Shown piece by piece: positions 1 through 7,966 of a DNA stretch of 40,081 nt. Numbering within the stretch: position 1 is the stretch's first letter; each line of letters begins with the position of its first letter. The position numbers and the translations under genes were made by a program. Origin of the DNA: Aeromonas media. Its GTDB lineage: Bacteria > Pseudomonadota > Gammaproteobacteria > Enterobacterales > Aeromonadaceae. The notes beneath the pieces are model-generated. The model was not told where the DNA came from. It was given only the letters and a program-made list of their open reading frames with translations, and ran no database searches. The stretch spans positions 14,022 through 54,102 of the forward strand of contig NZ_CDBZ01000041.1 in NCBI RefSeq assembly GCF_000819985.1, read 5' to 3'.

Positions 1-50
1 CCTCCCTCTCTTTTATCTGCCGTTAGCAACGACGTTTAACCGGTTCAGGT

Positions 51-1148
51 TCAGGCTGTGGCCAGCCAGTTGAGCCAGGCATCCATCCCTTCGCCTGTGG
101 TGGCGCTGACCTGGATCACCTGGATATAGGGGTTGACCCGTTTGGCGTTCTCGATGCAGCGGGCCACGTCAAAGCTGACGTAGGGCAGCAGATCGATCTT
201 GTTGATCACCATCAGCTGGGCGGCGGCAAACATGTCCGGGTATTTCAGCGGCTTCTCTTCCCCCTCGGTGACGGAGAGGATCGCCACCTTGTACTTCTCG
301 CCGAGATCGAAGCTGGCGGGGCAGACCAGATTGCCCACGTTCTCGATAAAGAGGATGCCCCCTTCATTGGCGGGCAGCTGGTGGCAGGCGTCGTGGACCA
401 TTTTGGCGTCCAGATGGCAGCCCTTGCCGGTGTTGATCTGCACAGCAGGGACGCCGGTAGCACGAATGCGATCCGCATCGGCGCTGGTCTGCTGATCCCC
501 TTCGATTACCGCGCAGGGGCGTTTGTCGGCCAGCTGGCGCAGGGTTTCGCACAGCAGGGTGGTTTTGCCTGAACCCGGGCTCGACACCAGGTTAAGCACC
601 AGCTGGGCCGCCTCGTCGAAGTGTTCGCGGTTGTGGGCCGCCAGCGCGTTGTTCTTGGCCAGCACATCCATCTCGATGGCGATCAGCTGGCGCTGCCCCA
701 TGCCGGGGACCGACAATCCCGCTTCCCCCTTGCCGTAGTGCAGATCACCCTGCTGATGGTCATGGTCATGGTCATGGTCATGGTCATGAGAATGGCTGTG
801 GTCATGGGGATGCTCGTGGTCATGAGCATGACTATGGTGATGCGGGTGGGCATGATCATGATGATGGTCGTGGGGGTGATCGTGATGGTGCTCATGATCC
901 TCTGCTCCCACTGGCGCCCGTACCCCGTGGTAGTGGTGATGGACATCCCCCTGATGGTGGTAGTGGTGGTGAACGATCAGGGTGCGCGGTGCGCTCTGCT
1001 CGTGGTCATGATGGTGCTGAGCCTCATGGGTATGAGGGTAGCCGTGCTCATGTTCGTGCTCATGATCGTGAGCGTGGGGGTGTGCATGGTCGTGATCCTC
1101 TTCATGGCCGGCGATCCGCGCCTGGCCGCATCCGCATACGCTACACAT
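51..1148 (-). CDS. hypB: Hydrogenase maturation GTPase HypB with long His-rich region
   Basis: HypB is the GTPase that, with HypA, delivers nickel to the large subunit of [NiFe]-hydrogenases in the cytoplasm. The 365-aa protein opens with MCSVCGCG, the CxxCGC high-affinity nickel site of the family. Residues about 15-137 are dominated by histidine (about 50 His, mostly in HD, HE and HH runs), which in other HypB proteins serves nickel storage. The GTPase domain follows: Walker [12 protein letters not shown] at about 189-199, the guanine-specificity motif NKID, and a late VSATTGEG motif. It is the last gene of the minus-strand hyp operon seen here, starting 1 bp after the hypA stop. The E. coli protein lacks the long His tract, so this is the storage-type form. 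Family assignment is secure; nickel storage is inferred from composition. Confidence 0.97.
   Translation of the reverse strand: MCSVCGCGQARIAGHEEDHDHAHPHAHDHEHEHEHGYPHTHEAQHHHDHEQSAPRTLIVHHHYHHQGDVHHHYHGVRAPVGAEDHEHHHDHPHDHHHDHAHPHHHSHAHDHEHPHDHSHSHDHDHDHDHDHQQGDLHYGKGEAGLSVPGMGQRQLIAIEMDVLAKNNALAAHNREHFDEAAQLVLNLVSSPGSGKTTLLCETLRQLADKRPCAVIEGDQQTSADADRIRATGVPAVQINTGKGCHLDAKMVHDACHQLPANEGGILFIENVGNLVCPASFDLGEKYKVAILSVTEGEEKPLKYPDMFAAAQLMVINKIDLLPYVSFDVARCIENAKRVNPYIQVIQVSATTGEGMDAWLNWLATA
756..788. repeat. Hexanucleotide microsatellite inside hypB
   Basis: Five perfect tandem copies of ATGGTC (756-785) plus a partial sixth lie inside hypB. On the coding strand they encode alternating His-Asp in the His-rich region, about residues 120-131. 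The unit is 6 bp, so gain or loss of copies keeps the reading frame and only changes the number of metal-binding dipeptides. The flanking His-rich codons are imperfect versions of the same pattern. Confidence 0.9.
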
Positions 1149-1149
1149 A

Positions 1150-1491
1150 TCAACTTACCTCGATGTCGGTGATGCGCAGGCTATCACCTTGCGCGACTCG
1201 TAATTTGTATCCGCCACACTCGGGGCAGGCCTGCCCGCGCTCGGTGAGGGTAACCGTCTGGTTGCAGTCGTAACACCAGGCTTCTGCCGCCTGGTGCAGG
1301 AAGTGAAGTTGGGCCCCTTCGACGGCCGTGCCCTTGGCGGCCGCCTCAAAACAGAAGGCAATGGTGTCCGGGTCAACGCAGGAGAAGCTGCCGACCTCGA
1401 GCCAGAGGGCGGTCACCTTGGTAAAGCCCCGCTGGGTGGCCTGTTCGGCAGCCAGATCGATGGCGGCCATGGCCAGAGACATTTCGTGCAT
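1150..1491 (-). CDS. hypA: Hydrogenase nickel incorporation protein HypA
   Basis: HypA is the small metallochaperone that works with HypB to insert nickel into [NiFe]-hydrogenase precursors. The 113-aa protein begins MHEMSLA; His2 of this N-terminus is the nickel ligand in the family. A zinc site of two CxxC pairs is visible at Cys73/Cys76 and Cys89/Cys92. Length matches the family (about 113-118 aa). The ATG at 1491 is preceded on the coding strand by a GGAGCC ribosome binding site. It lies 66 bp downstream of hypE and its stop is 1 bp from the hypB start, so hypA and hypB are probably translated from one message. No second copy (hybF type) is seen in the window. Confidence 0.97.
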   Translation of the reverse strand: MHEMSLAMAAIDLAAEQATQRGFTKVTALWLEVGSFSCVDPDTIAFCFEAAAKGTAVEGAQLHFLHQAAEAWCYDCNQTVTLTERGQACPECGGYKLRVAQGDSLRITDIEVS

Positions 1492-1557
1492 GGTGGCTCC
1501 TTAACCGATATGGGGAGGAGTGACTCCTCCCTGTAATTGACCGAACGGCATGGCCGC

Positions 1558-2562
1558 TCAACAGATCCGCGGCAGAAGCTCCCCTTGCGGCAGCTCCAGA
1601 TAGCGGCGGCTGCCCCAGGGGTTGTTCAGGATCACCTTGTGGCGATCGCTCGCCTGCACCACGCCGATCTGGCTGGCAGCGTGGTTGAATTGCCGCAAGA
1701 TGCCCAGCGCGTCCTGCGCTTGTTCGGCAGGCAGGGCCAGCACCATGGTTCCTTCATTGGCGAGATCATGGGGCTCGAAACCGTAGAGCTCGCACAGGCC
1801 GCGCACCGGATCGCACACCGGAATGGCGGACTCCTCCAGTTCGATGGCCACCTGGGAGGCGCTGCTCCACTCGTTGAGCACGGCGGCAAGGCCACCGCGG
1901 GTGGCGTCGCGCAGGGCGTGAGGGGTAATACCAGCTTTTAGCAGCGCTTCTACCTGCGGCCAGAGGGTGGTGCAGTCGCTCTTGAGATCGGAGCCCAGTT
2001 GCAGGGCGTCACGGGCCATCAGGATGCAGGCGCCGTGGCTGCCGATATCCCGCGACACCAGAATGGCGTCACCGGCCTTGAGGTTGCGTACCGAGATGCC
2101 CCGGCTCTGCTCAGGCAGCGGGAAAGTGCCGACCCCGCTGGTGTTGATGAAGATCTTGTCGGCTGCCCTCTTGGGCACCACCTTGGTGTCGCCGCAGACG
2201 ATGCGGGCACCGCTCTTGGCAAGTTCAGTCGCCATCGACTCGACGATGCGGGCCAGATCGGCGTAGGGGAAACCCTCCTCGATGATAAAGCTGCAGCTCA
2301 GATACTCGGGCTTGGCCCCCATCATGGCGAGATCATTGACCGTACCGGCGATGGCCAGCTTGCCGATATCGCCCCCCTCGAAGAACAGTGGCGAGACGGT
2401 AAAGCTGTCGGTGGTAAAGGCGACGGGGCCGCTCACCGGCAGCAGGGCGGCATCCTCACCGCGCAGCAGGATCTCGTTGCCAAAGTGGCGAAAGAAGAGC
2501 TGATTGATCAGCTGGTTCATCTCGACACCGCCGCCGCCGTGGCTTAACTGAATTTCTCTCAT
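1558..2562 (-). CDS. hypE: Hydrogenase maturation protein HypE (cyanide ligand synthesis)
   Basis: HypE receives a carbamoyl group from HypF on its C-terminal cysteine and dehydrates it with ATP to a thiocyanate, the source of the CN ligands of the hydrogenase iron. The 334-aa product starts MREIQLSHGGGG and ends LPRIC; this C-terminal PRxC cysteine is the essential acceptor. The AIR-synthase (PurM)-like fold is indicated by the glycine-rich start, GEDAALLP and VNDLAMMGA motifs. The reading frame stays open 50 codons upstream, but the chosen ATG (2562) gives the normal family N-terminus and overlaps the hypD stop as ATGA, typical of translational coupling. HypE normally acts in complex with HypF, and transiently with HypC-HypD, encoded just upstream. 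Confidence 0.96.
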   Translation of the reverse strand: MREIQLSHGGGGVEMNQLINQLFFRHFGNEILLRGEDAALLPVSGPVAFTTDSFTVSPLFFEGGDIGKLAIAGTVNDLAMMGAKPEYLSCSFIIEEGFPYADLARIVESMATELAKSGARIVCGDTKVVPKRAADKIFINTSGVGTFPLPEQSRGISVRNLKAGDAILVSRDIGSHGACILMARDALQLGSDLKSDCTTLWPQVEALLKAGITPHALRDATRGGLAAVLNEWSSASQVAIELEESAIPVCDPVRGLCELYGFEPHDLANEGTMVLALPAEQAQDALGILRQFNHAASQIGVVQASDRHKVILNNPWGSRRYLELPQGELLPRIC

Positions 2563-3671
2563 TGGATCCCCATATATCGGTAGTAGGCATTGCAGGCCCC
2601 CTCGGAGCTGACCATGCAGCTGCCCATGGGCTGGGTCGGGGTGCAGCCCCGGCCAAAGACTTTGCACTGGTTCGGTTTGGCCAGGCCGCGCAGGATATCG
2701 GCGCACTGGCACGCCTTGTGATCATTGATGGGGGTCTCACTGAGTTGAAAGTGACGTTCCGCATCGCGCTTGGCGAAGGCATCGCGCAGGCGCAGGGCGG
2801 AGGCGTTGATATCCCCCAGACCTCGCCAGCGAAAATGCTCGCGGGTCTCGAAAAAGCGCTCGACCAGCCGCTGGGCGGCTGTATTGCCGCTGGCAGTGAC
2901 GGCGCGGCTGTACTGCACCTCCAGCGCGTAGCGACCCTCCACTTTCTGGCGCACCATCATCAAGAGCGCCTCCATCACATCCACCGGCTCGAAGCCGCTC
3001 ACCACCACAGGCACCTGATAGCGATCGACGATGGGCAGGTAGATATCGGCACCTGTGATGACGCTGACGTGGGAGGGGCCGATAAAGGCGTTCACCCGGG
3101 CCTTCCCGTCGGCCATCACCGCATGGATGGCGGGCGGCACCAGCACATGGTTGATATGAAACAGCAGGTTCTCCACCCCCGCAGCGTCGGCTGCTGCCAG
3201 CAGCGCGGCTGTCATCGGGGTCGAGGTCTCGAAACCGATGGCGAAGAAGACCACGGTTTTGTCCGGGGTCTCACGGGCGATACGCAGGGCATCGAGGGGG
3301 TCATAGACCGGGCGGATATCGCTCCCCTTGGCGCGCTGCTGGGCCAGCGTGCCTTTGGAGCCCGGCACCCGGATCATGTCCCCCAGGGTGACCAGAATGA
3401 CGCTCGGTTGACTCGCCAGCTCGATGGCTTGATCGATGCGCTCTTTGGGCATGATGCAGACCGGGCAGCCGGGACCGTGGACAAACTCGATGCTGGTCGG
3501 CAGCAGCTGGTGCAGGCCGTACTTCATGATGGTGTGGGTATGGCCGCCACACACCTCCATCACCCGCAGCGGCTCGGGCAGATCTTTGGCAAGCTCGGTA
3601 ATTTGCGCGGCGAGGGCGCGGATCACCTCGGGCTGGCGAAAGCCCTGAAAGAGGTCATTCAAGGTCAGCAT
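2559..3671 (-). CDS. hypD: Hydrogenase maturation protein HypD (Fe-S scaffold)
   Basis: HypD is the iron-sulfur protein that, with HypC, forms the scaffold on which the Fe(CN)2CO unit is assembled before transfer to the hydrogenase large subunit. The 370-aa protein has the conserved VCGGHTHTIMKYG segment near residue 42, the GPGCPVCIMP cysteine motif, and a C-terminal cysteine-rich stretch (CQCADIL, NQCKVFGRGC, GSCMVSSEGAC) that holds the 4Fe-4S ligands. Length agrees with E. coli HypD (373 aa). It starts inside the last codons of hypC (7-bp overlap) and its stop overlaps the hypE start, so hypC-hypD-hypE is tightly coupled. Confidence 0.97.
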   Translation of the reverse strand: MLTLNDLFQGFRQPEVIRALAAQITELAKDLPEPLRVMEVCGGHTHTIMKYGLHQLLPTSIEFVHGPGCPVCIMPKERIDQAIELASQPSVILVTLGDMIRVPGSKGTLAQQRAKGSDIRPVYDPLDALRIARETPDKTVVFFAIGFETSTPMTAALLAAADAAGVENLLFHINHVLVPPAIHAVMADGKARVNAFIGPSHVSVITGADIYLPIVDRYQVPVVVSGFEPVDVMEALLMMVRQKVEGRYALEVQYSRAVTASGNTAAQRLVERFFETREHFRWRGLGDINASALRLRDAFAKRDAERHFQLSETPINDHKACQCADILRGLAKPNQCKVFGRGCTPTQPMGSCMVSSEGACNAYYRYMGIQ

Positions 3672-3916
3672 GGCAAGATATCCTGCGCAGGGATAAGGGC
3701 CACCATCTGGCGGAAGCTCTCGAGGCTGGCCTGCGCCTCCTCTTCGTCAATCTTGCTCATTACAAAGCCGATATGGAGCAGCACATAGTCGCCCACCTGG
3801 AGAGGTTCTTCGAGCAGCATGCAGCTGACGCGCCGTTGCACTCCCAGGGTGTCTACGGTGACGCAGTTATCTTCGGGGTGCAGCTGCACCACCTGAGAAG
3901 GGATGGATAGACACAT
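3665..3916 (-). CDS. hypC: Hydrogenase assembly chaperone HypC
   Basis: HypC/HybG-family chaperone that carries the iron-ligand unit with HypD and docks it on the hydrogenase large-subunit precursor. The 83-aa product begins MCLSIPSQV; Cys2, exposed after Met removal, is the essential iron and precursor-binding residue. The middle has the family pattern GDYVLLHIGFVMSKIDEEEA. The frame is open 10 codons further upstream, but only the ATG at 3916 places Cys at position 2. The gene begins 5 bp after the hypF stop and overlaps hypD by 7 bp. Only one hypC-type gene is present in the window. Confidence 0.96.
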   Translation of the reverse strand: MCLSIPSQVVQLHPEDNCVTVDTLGVQRRVSCMLLEEPLQVGDYVLLHIGFVMSKIDEEEAQASLESFRQMVALIPAQDILPC

Positions 3917-3921
3917 GAATT

Positions 3922-6327
3922 TCAGGACTCCGACAAGGTGGCACAACCGGTGGTGACAGGCTGGTGCGTGGCAAGATGGTGGATGGCAAACCAGAGCTGA
4001 CCGGCGGCGATGCCACCGTCATTGAGCGGCAGGGTTTCGCTGGTCAATACCTGCCGGCCAGCCGCTTCAAGGCTGGGTACCAGCTGATCCATCAGCACCC
4101 GGTTTTGAAAGACGCCGCCCCCGAGCGCCACCGGATAACCGGGAAAGCGTTCGGTCAGGGCGATCACCAGAGCGCTGACAGCGCGGATAAAACCGGCGGC
4201 TAGGCTGGCGGTGGCGGTGCCTTGGCGTCGCTCGCTGATAAGGGTGTTGAGCAACTTGGCCCACTCGATCTGCAGTGGTCCCTCTGCGCTCTGGTGCAGG
4301 CCAAAGACGAGGGGGAAGGGCGTTTCATCGGGAAGCAGCTGCAAGGCGGCTGCCTCCAGCAAGAGTCCCGCTTCGCCCTCGTAATCGGGGGTGTCGATCA
4401 CTCCCAAGAGCGCCGCCACGGCATCGAACAGCCGACCGATGGAGCTGGTGTAGGGGGCGTTGCGACCGAGATGCCAGAGCTGGTGCAGGTTGCTGATCCG
4501 CTCAGGTGGCAACTTGTTGATCAACGGAATGTCGAGGGCGCTGATCTCCTCAGGACTGTGCGATTCAAACAGCAGCCCCAGCAGTTGGCGCGCCGGCTCG
4601 CGGATGGCCGCCTCGCCGCCGATCAGCTTGAAGGGAGCAAGGTGGGCAACCCGCGTAAAGCCCTGAACATCTGCGATCAGCAGCTCGCCACCCCAGAGGG
4701 TGCCGTCATCGCCAAGGCCGGTGCCGTCGAAGGCAACTCCCAGCACCGGGCCTGTGATGTCGTGCTCGGCCATCACTGCAAGCAGGTGGGCGTGATGGTG
4801 CTGCACCTCGAGATGGGTTGCATCGTGAGCCTGACAATAGTCCTTGGCCCACTGATGGCTGAGGTAGCCTGGGTGGCGATCCGAGACCAGCAGTGCGGGG
4901 TTGAGATCGTAGAGATCGCGAAAGGTGGCCAGGGTCTGCTCGAAGTGACCCTGCATTGGCAGGCTGTGCAGATCGCCGATATAGGGGCTGTAGATGCGCT
5001 GGCGACCGAAAGCCAGCGCCAGCTGGTTCTTCTGCTGGGCTCCGACCGCCAAGAGCGGCACCCTGACCGCTTCTTGCAGGCTGGGGGTGCAGGGGGCATA
5101 ACCCCGGGCCAGTCGCAACGTCTGGCGCCGCCCGCCCGCCCACTGCACCAGACTGTCGTCGCAAGTGTGCAGGATGGGACGGTTGTGATCCAGAATGCCG
5201 TCAATCTCGCTGCCGAGTTCCCTGACCACCGCCTCGCACTCGATGAGGATCGGGCTGCCGCGACCATTGGCGCTGGTGGCCACCAGCGGCATGGCGCAGG
5301 CGTCCAGCAGCAGCTGATGGAGCGGGGTATAGGGGAGCATAACCCCAAGGTAGGGGATGCCGGGGGCGATCCCCTCGGCCAGCGGCGCGGCTGGTTGCCC
5401 AGTTTCTGAGAGCCGATCATCGTTAATGCGCTTGCGCAGCAAGGTGATGGGTCTGGCCTGAGAGGCGAGCAGCTTCCATTCGTCTTCGCAGCCGGTGACA
5501 TGCAGTTTGGCCTCGGCAAGGGAGCCCATCATCACCGCCAGCGGCTTGCGCGCGCGCCGCTTGAGAGTTCGCAATCTGGCGACACTCTGTTCATTGCGAG
5601 CATCACATATCAGGTGATAACCCCCCATCCCCTTGACCGCAATCAGCGCCCCCTCTTGCAGGGCGCGAGCGGCGGCGTGCAGGGCATCCTCACGCTCGGC
5701 CAGCGCATCGCCGTGGCCGCTGCGCCAGCTGAGATGGGGGCCGCACTCGGGGCAGCTCACCGGCTGGGCGTGGTAGCGTCTGTCCAGCGGGTTTTCATAG
5801 GCCGCTGCGCAGCGCGGGCACATGGCAAAGCCCGCCATGGCGGTGTGGGGGCGGTCGTAGGGGAGGCGGCGGATGATGGTGTAGCGCGGGCCGCAGTGGG
5901 TGCAGTTGGTAAAGGGGTAGCGATGGTGGCGATCTGCGGGGTTGGCAACGTCCGTGGCGCACGCCTCGCACATTCCCTGATCCGGCGAGATGGCGACCGT
6001 GGCAGCGCTCTGCTGCTGGCTGGCTTTAATTCGAAACTGGCCGTCGTAGTCGGGATCATGAGCGAGGGGCAGATCCCGCTCGCTGAAGTGATCGATACGG
6101 CTAAGCGGCGGCGCCAGTTCCCGCAGTTCGCGGGCAAAGGCGGCCAGCTGCTCGGGGGAACCTTCTGCGCCTATGGTGACGCCATTGGCATCGTTCAAGA
6201 CATAACCGGCAAGGCCGTGGCGCAGTGCCAGCCCATAGACGAAGGGGCGAAAGCCGACCCCTTGCACGACGCCGTCGATATGAAATTCGCGGCGCAGCCG
6301 GGAACGTATCGGGGTCCTGGCCGTCAT
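3922..6327 (-). CDS. hypF: Carbamoyltransferase HypF
   Basis: HypF uses carbamoyl phosphate and ATP to make carbamoyl-adenylate and passes the carbamoyl group to the HypE C-terminal cysteine. The 801-aa protein shows all HypF modules: an N-terminal acylphosphatase domain (GVVQGVGFRPFVY at about 19-31); two zinc fingers formed by four CxxC pairs at Cys120/123, 142/145, 170/173 and 192/195 with the family spacing 18-24-18; a YrdC-like domain (about 210-390); and a Kae1-like C-terminal domain (HHAHLLA, GVAFDGTG, ALGGGVFQN). The frame stays open for 95 codons upstream, but that part is not HypF-like. The ATG at 6327 gives a normal N-terminus and has AGGA 7 nt upstream. E. coli HypF is about 750 aa. 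It is the first gene of the operon. Confidence 0.96.
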   Translation of the reverse strand: MTARTPIRSRLRREFHIDGVVQGVGFRPFVYGLALRHGLAGYVLNDANGVTIGAEGSPEQLAAFARELRELAPPLSRIDHFSERDLPLAHDPDYDGQFRIKASQQQSAATVAISPDQGMCEACATDVANPADRHHRYPFTNCTHCGPRYTIIRRLPYDRPHTAMAGFAMCPRCAAAYENPLDRRYHAQPVSCPECGPHLSWRSGHGDALAEREDALHAAARALQEGALIAVKGMGGYHLICDARNEQSVARLRTLKRRARKPLAVMMGSLAEAKLHVTGCEDEWKLLASQARPITLLRKRINDDRLSETGQPAAPLAEGIAPGIPYLGVMLPYTPLHQLLLDACAMPLVATSANGRGSPILIECEAVVRELGSEIDGILDHNRPILHTCDDSLVQWAGGRRQTLRLARGYAPCTPSLQEAVRVPLLAVGAQQKNQLALAFGRQRIYSPYIGDLHSLPMQGHFEQTLATFRDLYDLNPALLVSDRHPGYLSHQWAKDYCQAHDATHLEVQHHHAHLLAVMAEHDITGPVLGVAFDGTGLGDDGTLWGGELLIADVQGFTRVAHLAPFKLIGGEAAIREPARQLLGLLFESHSPEEISALDIPLINKLPPERISNLHQLWHLGRNAPYTSSIGRLFDAVAALLGVIDTPDYEGEAGLLLEAAALQLLPDETPFPLVFGLHQSAEGPLQIEWAKLLNTLISERRQGTATASLAAGFIRAVSALVIALTERFPGYPVALGGGVFQNRVLMDQLVPSLEAAGRQVLTSETLPLNDGGIAAGQLWFAIHHLATHQPVTTGCATLSES

Positions 6328-6670
6328 GACGCCATCCTGAGGGGGGCGGGTGCTCTTCCTTGATAACAAGGGGGCAGAGGGCCTTCCCCGACGACAAGAG
6401 GGCAGGGTAGGGCCGGCCATCCGGCGATCATCCTGGGGAATGTCATGCGATATCGAACTCCCGTCTGCTGGCCTACCGCCACGGCACGGCCTCAGGGTGC
6501 AACGGACAGGGTTGCAATGGGCGCCGCGAGGGAAGGAGCCTTGGCGTGGCAGGGAAAGGAGGAAAGTGGCCCCTGCCGCGGGGGCCAAGTTTATCGGGTC
6601 AGTGCCCCCCATTACCTTGATCTCGCACCGGTTTGAGTGCCAGACGCGGCGCTTCTTTGCGATCCTGCGA

Positions 6671-6730
6671 GGTGGGCCCGTTCGTTATGGAGAAGGAACA
6701 GGTGGGCCCGTTCGTTATGGAGAAGGAACA
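6671..6730. repeat. Perfect 30-bp tandem duplication
   Basis: Two identical 30-bp units lie directly side by side at 6671-6700 and 6701-6730. Each begins GGTGGGCCCG and ends AGAAGGAACA. The next two bases continue the unit (GG) and then the match stops. The copies have no differences, which suggests a recent duplication or active maintenance. No coding sequence is supported across it. Confidence 0.95.
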
Positions 6731-6801
6731 GGAGCTGGGGGAATCGACGGGGCAGTGACGGCACAGCGCATCGGGCGATCTGATAACGCCCTTGCAGGGG
6801 G

Positions 6802-6836
6802 CCGCGGCCAGGGCGTTGGCCTCGGGAGGTTTTTTT
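6802..6836 (+). terminator. Terminator-like hairpin with no plus-strand gene upstream
   Basis: CCGCGGCCA (6802-6810) pairs with TGGCCTCGG (6817-6825) with one mismatch across a 6-nt loop, and a run of seven T follows at 6830-6836 after GAGG. The form is that of an intrinsic terminator on the plus strand, although 4 nt separate the stem from the T run. No plus-strand protein gene precedes it in the 470 bp back to hypF, so it may end a small RNA or be a relic. Confidence 0.4.
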
Positions 6837-6883
6837 GTTTTATTTTATTTAACGATACTCATTAACCGAATAGAAAAATTAAA

Positions 6884-6922
6884 CATCCAGGGCGCTTTTT
6901 ATCGCCTTGTGAGCCCTGGATG
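6884..6922. repeat. Inverted repeat CATCCAGGGC / GCCCTGGATG
   Basis: A perfect 10-bp inverted repeat (6884-6893 and 6913-6922) encloses 19 nt. On the minus strand the right-hand side is followed by a T-rich tail (GTTTAATTTTTC), so it could act as a leftward terminator; on the plus strand it is followed by GCCCTTTTG. An inner GGCG/CGCC pairing is also possible. Its role is unknown. Confidence 0.55.
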
Positions 6923-6949
6923 GCCCTTTTGGGGTCTGCACCAGAGCGT

Positions 6950-6971
6950 AAAGCGGGGCACAGCCCGCTTT
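6950..6971. repeat. Short hairpin AAAGCGGG / CCCGCTTT
   Basis: An 8-bp perfect inverted repeat with a 6-nt loop (GCACAG) lies about 60 bp upstream of the predicted recR promoter. The plus-strand side runs into TTTCCC. It could be a weak terminator insulating recR from transcription further left, but no such transcript is evident. Confidence 0.4.
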
Positions 6972-7029
6972 CCCGGTGTGCCGGAAATCTGTGTGGCAAG
7001 GGGGAGGGGCCATTTGGCGGGATCGGCCA

Positions 7030-7058
7030 TTGGCGCTCGGGGTCGGCTCGGGTATAGT
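7030..7058 (+). promoter_or_regulatory. Predicted sigma-70 promoter of recR
   Basis: TTGGCG (7030-7035) and TATAGT (7053-7058) are separated by exactly 17 bp, a good match to the sigma-70 consensus. The expected start point near 7065 would give a leader of about 90 nt before the recR ATG at 7155. Confidence 0.6.
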
Positions 7059-7154
7059 CCTGCGCCAACAAGATAGGTTCGGATGGAAGAGTCGGCGTCG
7101 CTTCAGGCAAGCGGGCCGACTCGTCCCTTCGGCGCGGCTTTAAAGGAAATCCCC

Positions 7155-7754
7155 ATGAAATTCAGTCCCCTGCTCGATGAGATGATGAAGGCACTGCAGG
7201 TCTTGCCGGGCGTGGGCCCCAAGTCGGCCCAGCGCATGGCGTTCACCCTGCTGGAGCGCGAGCGCAGCGGCGGTCTGCGTCTGGCCTCCCTGCTCAATCG
7301 GGCGCTGACCGAAATCGGTCACTGCAGCCACTGCCGCACCTTCACCGAGAACGATCGCTGCGAGATCTGCGCCAATCCCAAGCGCGAGGAGAACGGTCTG
7401 CTCTGCGTGGTGGAGAGCCCGGCAGACGTGGCCGCCATCGAGCAGACCGGCCAGTTCTCCGGCCGTTACTTCGTGCTGATGGGCCATCTGTCGCCGCTGG
7501 ACGGCATAGGCCCGGAGGAGCTGGGGTTGGAGATCCTGGAGCGACGCCTGAAGGATGAGCACATCAAGGAGCTGATCCTCGCCACCAATCCCACCATAGA
7601 GGGGGATGCCACCGCCTGGTATATCGCCGACATGGCCCGCGCCGCCGGGGTGGAGGTGAGCCGCATCGCCCACGGGGTGCCGGTGGGGGGCGAGCTGGAG
7701 CTGGTGGATGGCACTACCCTGTCCCACTCCCTGATGGGGCGTCAGCGCATCTAA
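7155..7754 (+). CDS. recR: Recombination mediator RecR
   Basis: RecR works with RecF and RecO to load RecA on gapped single-stranded DNA. The 199-aa product begins [14 protein letters not shown] and has the helix-hairpin-helix [14 protein letters not shown], a four-Cys zinc finger (Cys57, Cys60, Cys69, Cys72), and a Toprim domain ([15 protein letters not shown], with [14 protein letters not shown]). Length matches E. coli RecR (201 aa). The frame is open 24 codons upstream, but the ATG at 7155 gives the family N-terminus and has AAAGGA 6 nt upstream. As in E. coli, htpG, adk and hemH follow; unlike E. coli, ybaB and dnaX are not directly upstream. Confidence 0.96.
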   Translation: MKFSPLLDEMMKALQVLPGVGPKSAQRMAFTLLERERSGGLRLASLLNRALTEIGHCSHCRTFTENDRCEICANPKREENGLLCVVESPADVAAIEQTGQFSGRYFVLMGHLSPLDGIGPEELGLEILERRLKDEHIKELILATNPTIEGDATAWYIADMARAAGVEVSRIAHGVPVGGELELVDGTTLSHSLMGRQRI

Positions 7755-7934
7755 ACCTGCTTATGTGCCTGCTGCAAAACCGTGATCAAGGCTCATGTGC
7801 TGCTCGGAATCCTCATTTATGCCTATAAACTCCGGTTCCTGCGCTGCTCTTCACCTTGCTGACGGCTTCTCGCGACGGCTCATAAACAGGTTTGGCTGAA
7901 TGGTACAAGAAATGGGCATCCAAGCCCGCAACGA

Positions 7935-7966
7935 GGGGCCAGTGTGCAAGTTTGCACACTGGCCCC
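7935..7966. repeat. Perfect 15-bp inverted repeat upstream of htpG
   Basis: GGGGCCAGTGTGCAA (7935-7949) is followed by a 2-nt loop (GT) and its exact reverse complement (7952-7966). The right arm ends in CCCC and overlaps the -35 region of the predicted heat-shock promoter by three bases. No T run follows, so it is not a typical terminator of recR. A dimeric repressor or activator site, or an RNA hairpin from read-through transcription, are the options. No known operator was recognised. Confidence 0.9.

Larger units (their letters stand above)
6328..7154. other. 827-bp intergenic region between hypF and recR
   Basis: This gap lies between the divergent starts of hypF (minus) and recR (plus). 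Open frames cross it on both strands, but none has a protein-like composition or a recognisable family, and they look like chance frames in GC-rich DNA. It contains a perfect 30-bp tandem duplication (6671-6730), a GC-rich hairpin with a T tract (6802-6836), two further inverted repeats (6884-6922, 6950-6971) and a sigma-70-type promoter reading towards recR (7030-7058). An AT-rich patch, unusual for this genome, lies at about 6829-6890. In E. coli, ybaB and dnaX lie directly upstream of recR; neither is here. Confidence 0.7.

Noticed and set aside
757-1100. CRISPR-like or regulatory repeat array in hypB
   Set aside because: The repetition is explained by His/Asp/Glu codon repeats within a real protein; there are no spacers or conserved direct repeats.
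621-1172. 183-codon plus-strand frame rich in Met and Val opposite the HypB His-rich region
   Set aside because: It is the complement of the His/Asp codon repeats, and its hydrophobicity follows from that. No ribosome binding site or family support.
6328-6612. 95-codon N-terminal extension of HypF
   Set aside because: HypF proteins begin with the acylphosphatase domain, reached directly from the ATG at 6327, which also has a ribosome binding site.
6505-6650. Possible sigma-54 promoters (TGGCAC or TTGCA elements, minus strand) for the hyp operon
   Set aside because: The GG and GC elements are not at the required spacing in either candidate (near 6515-6530 and 6625-6640).
6350-6865. 171-codon plus-strand frame across the hypF-recR gap, including the tandem repeat
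   Set aside because: Composition is dominated by Arg and Gly, no good ribosome binding site was seen, no domain is recognised, and part of it is antisense to an equally spurious upstream extension of hypF.
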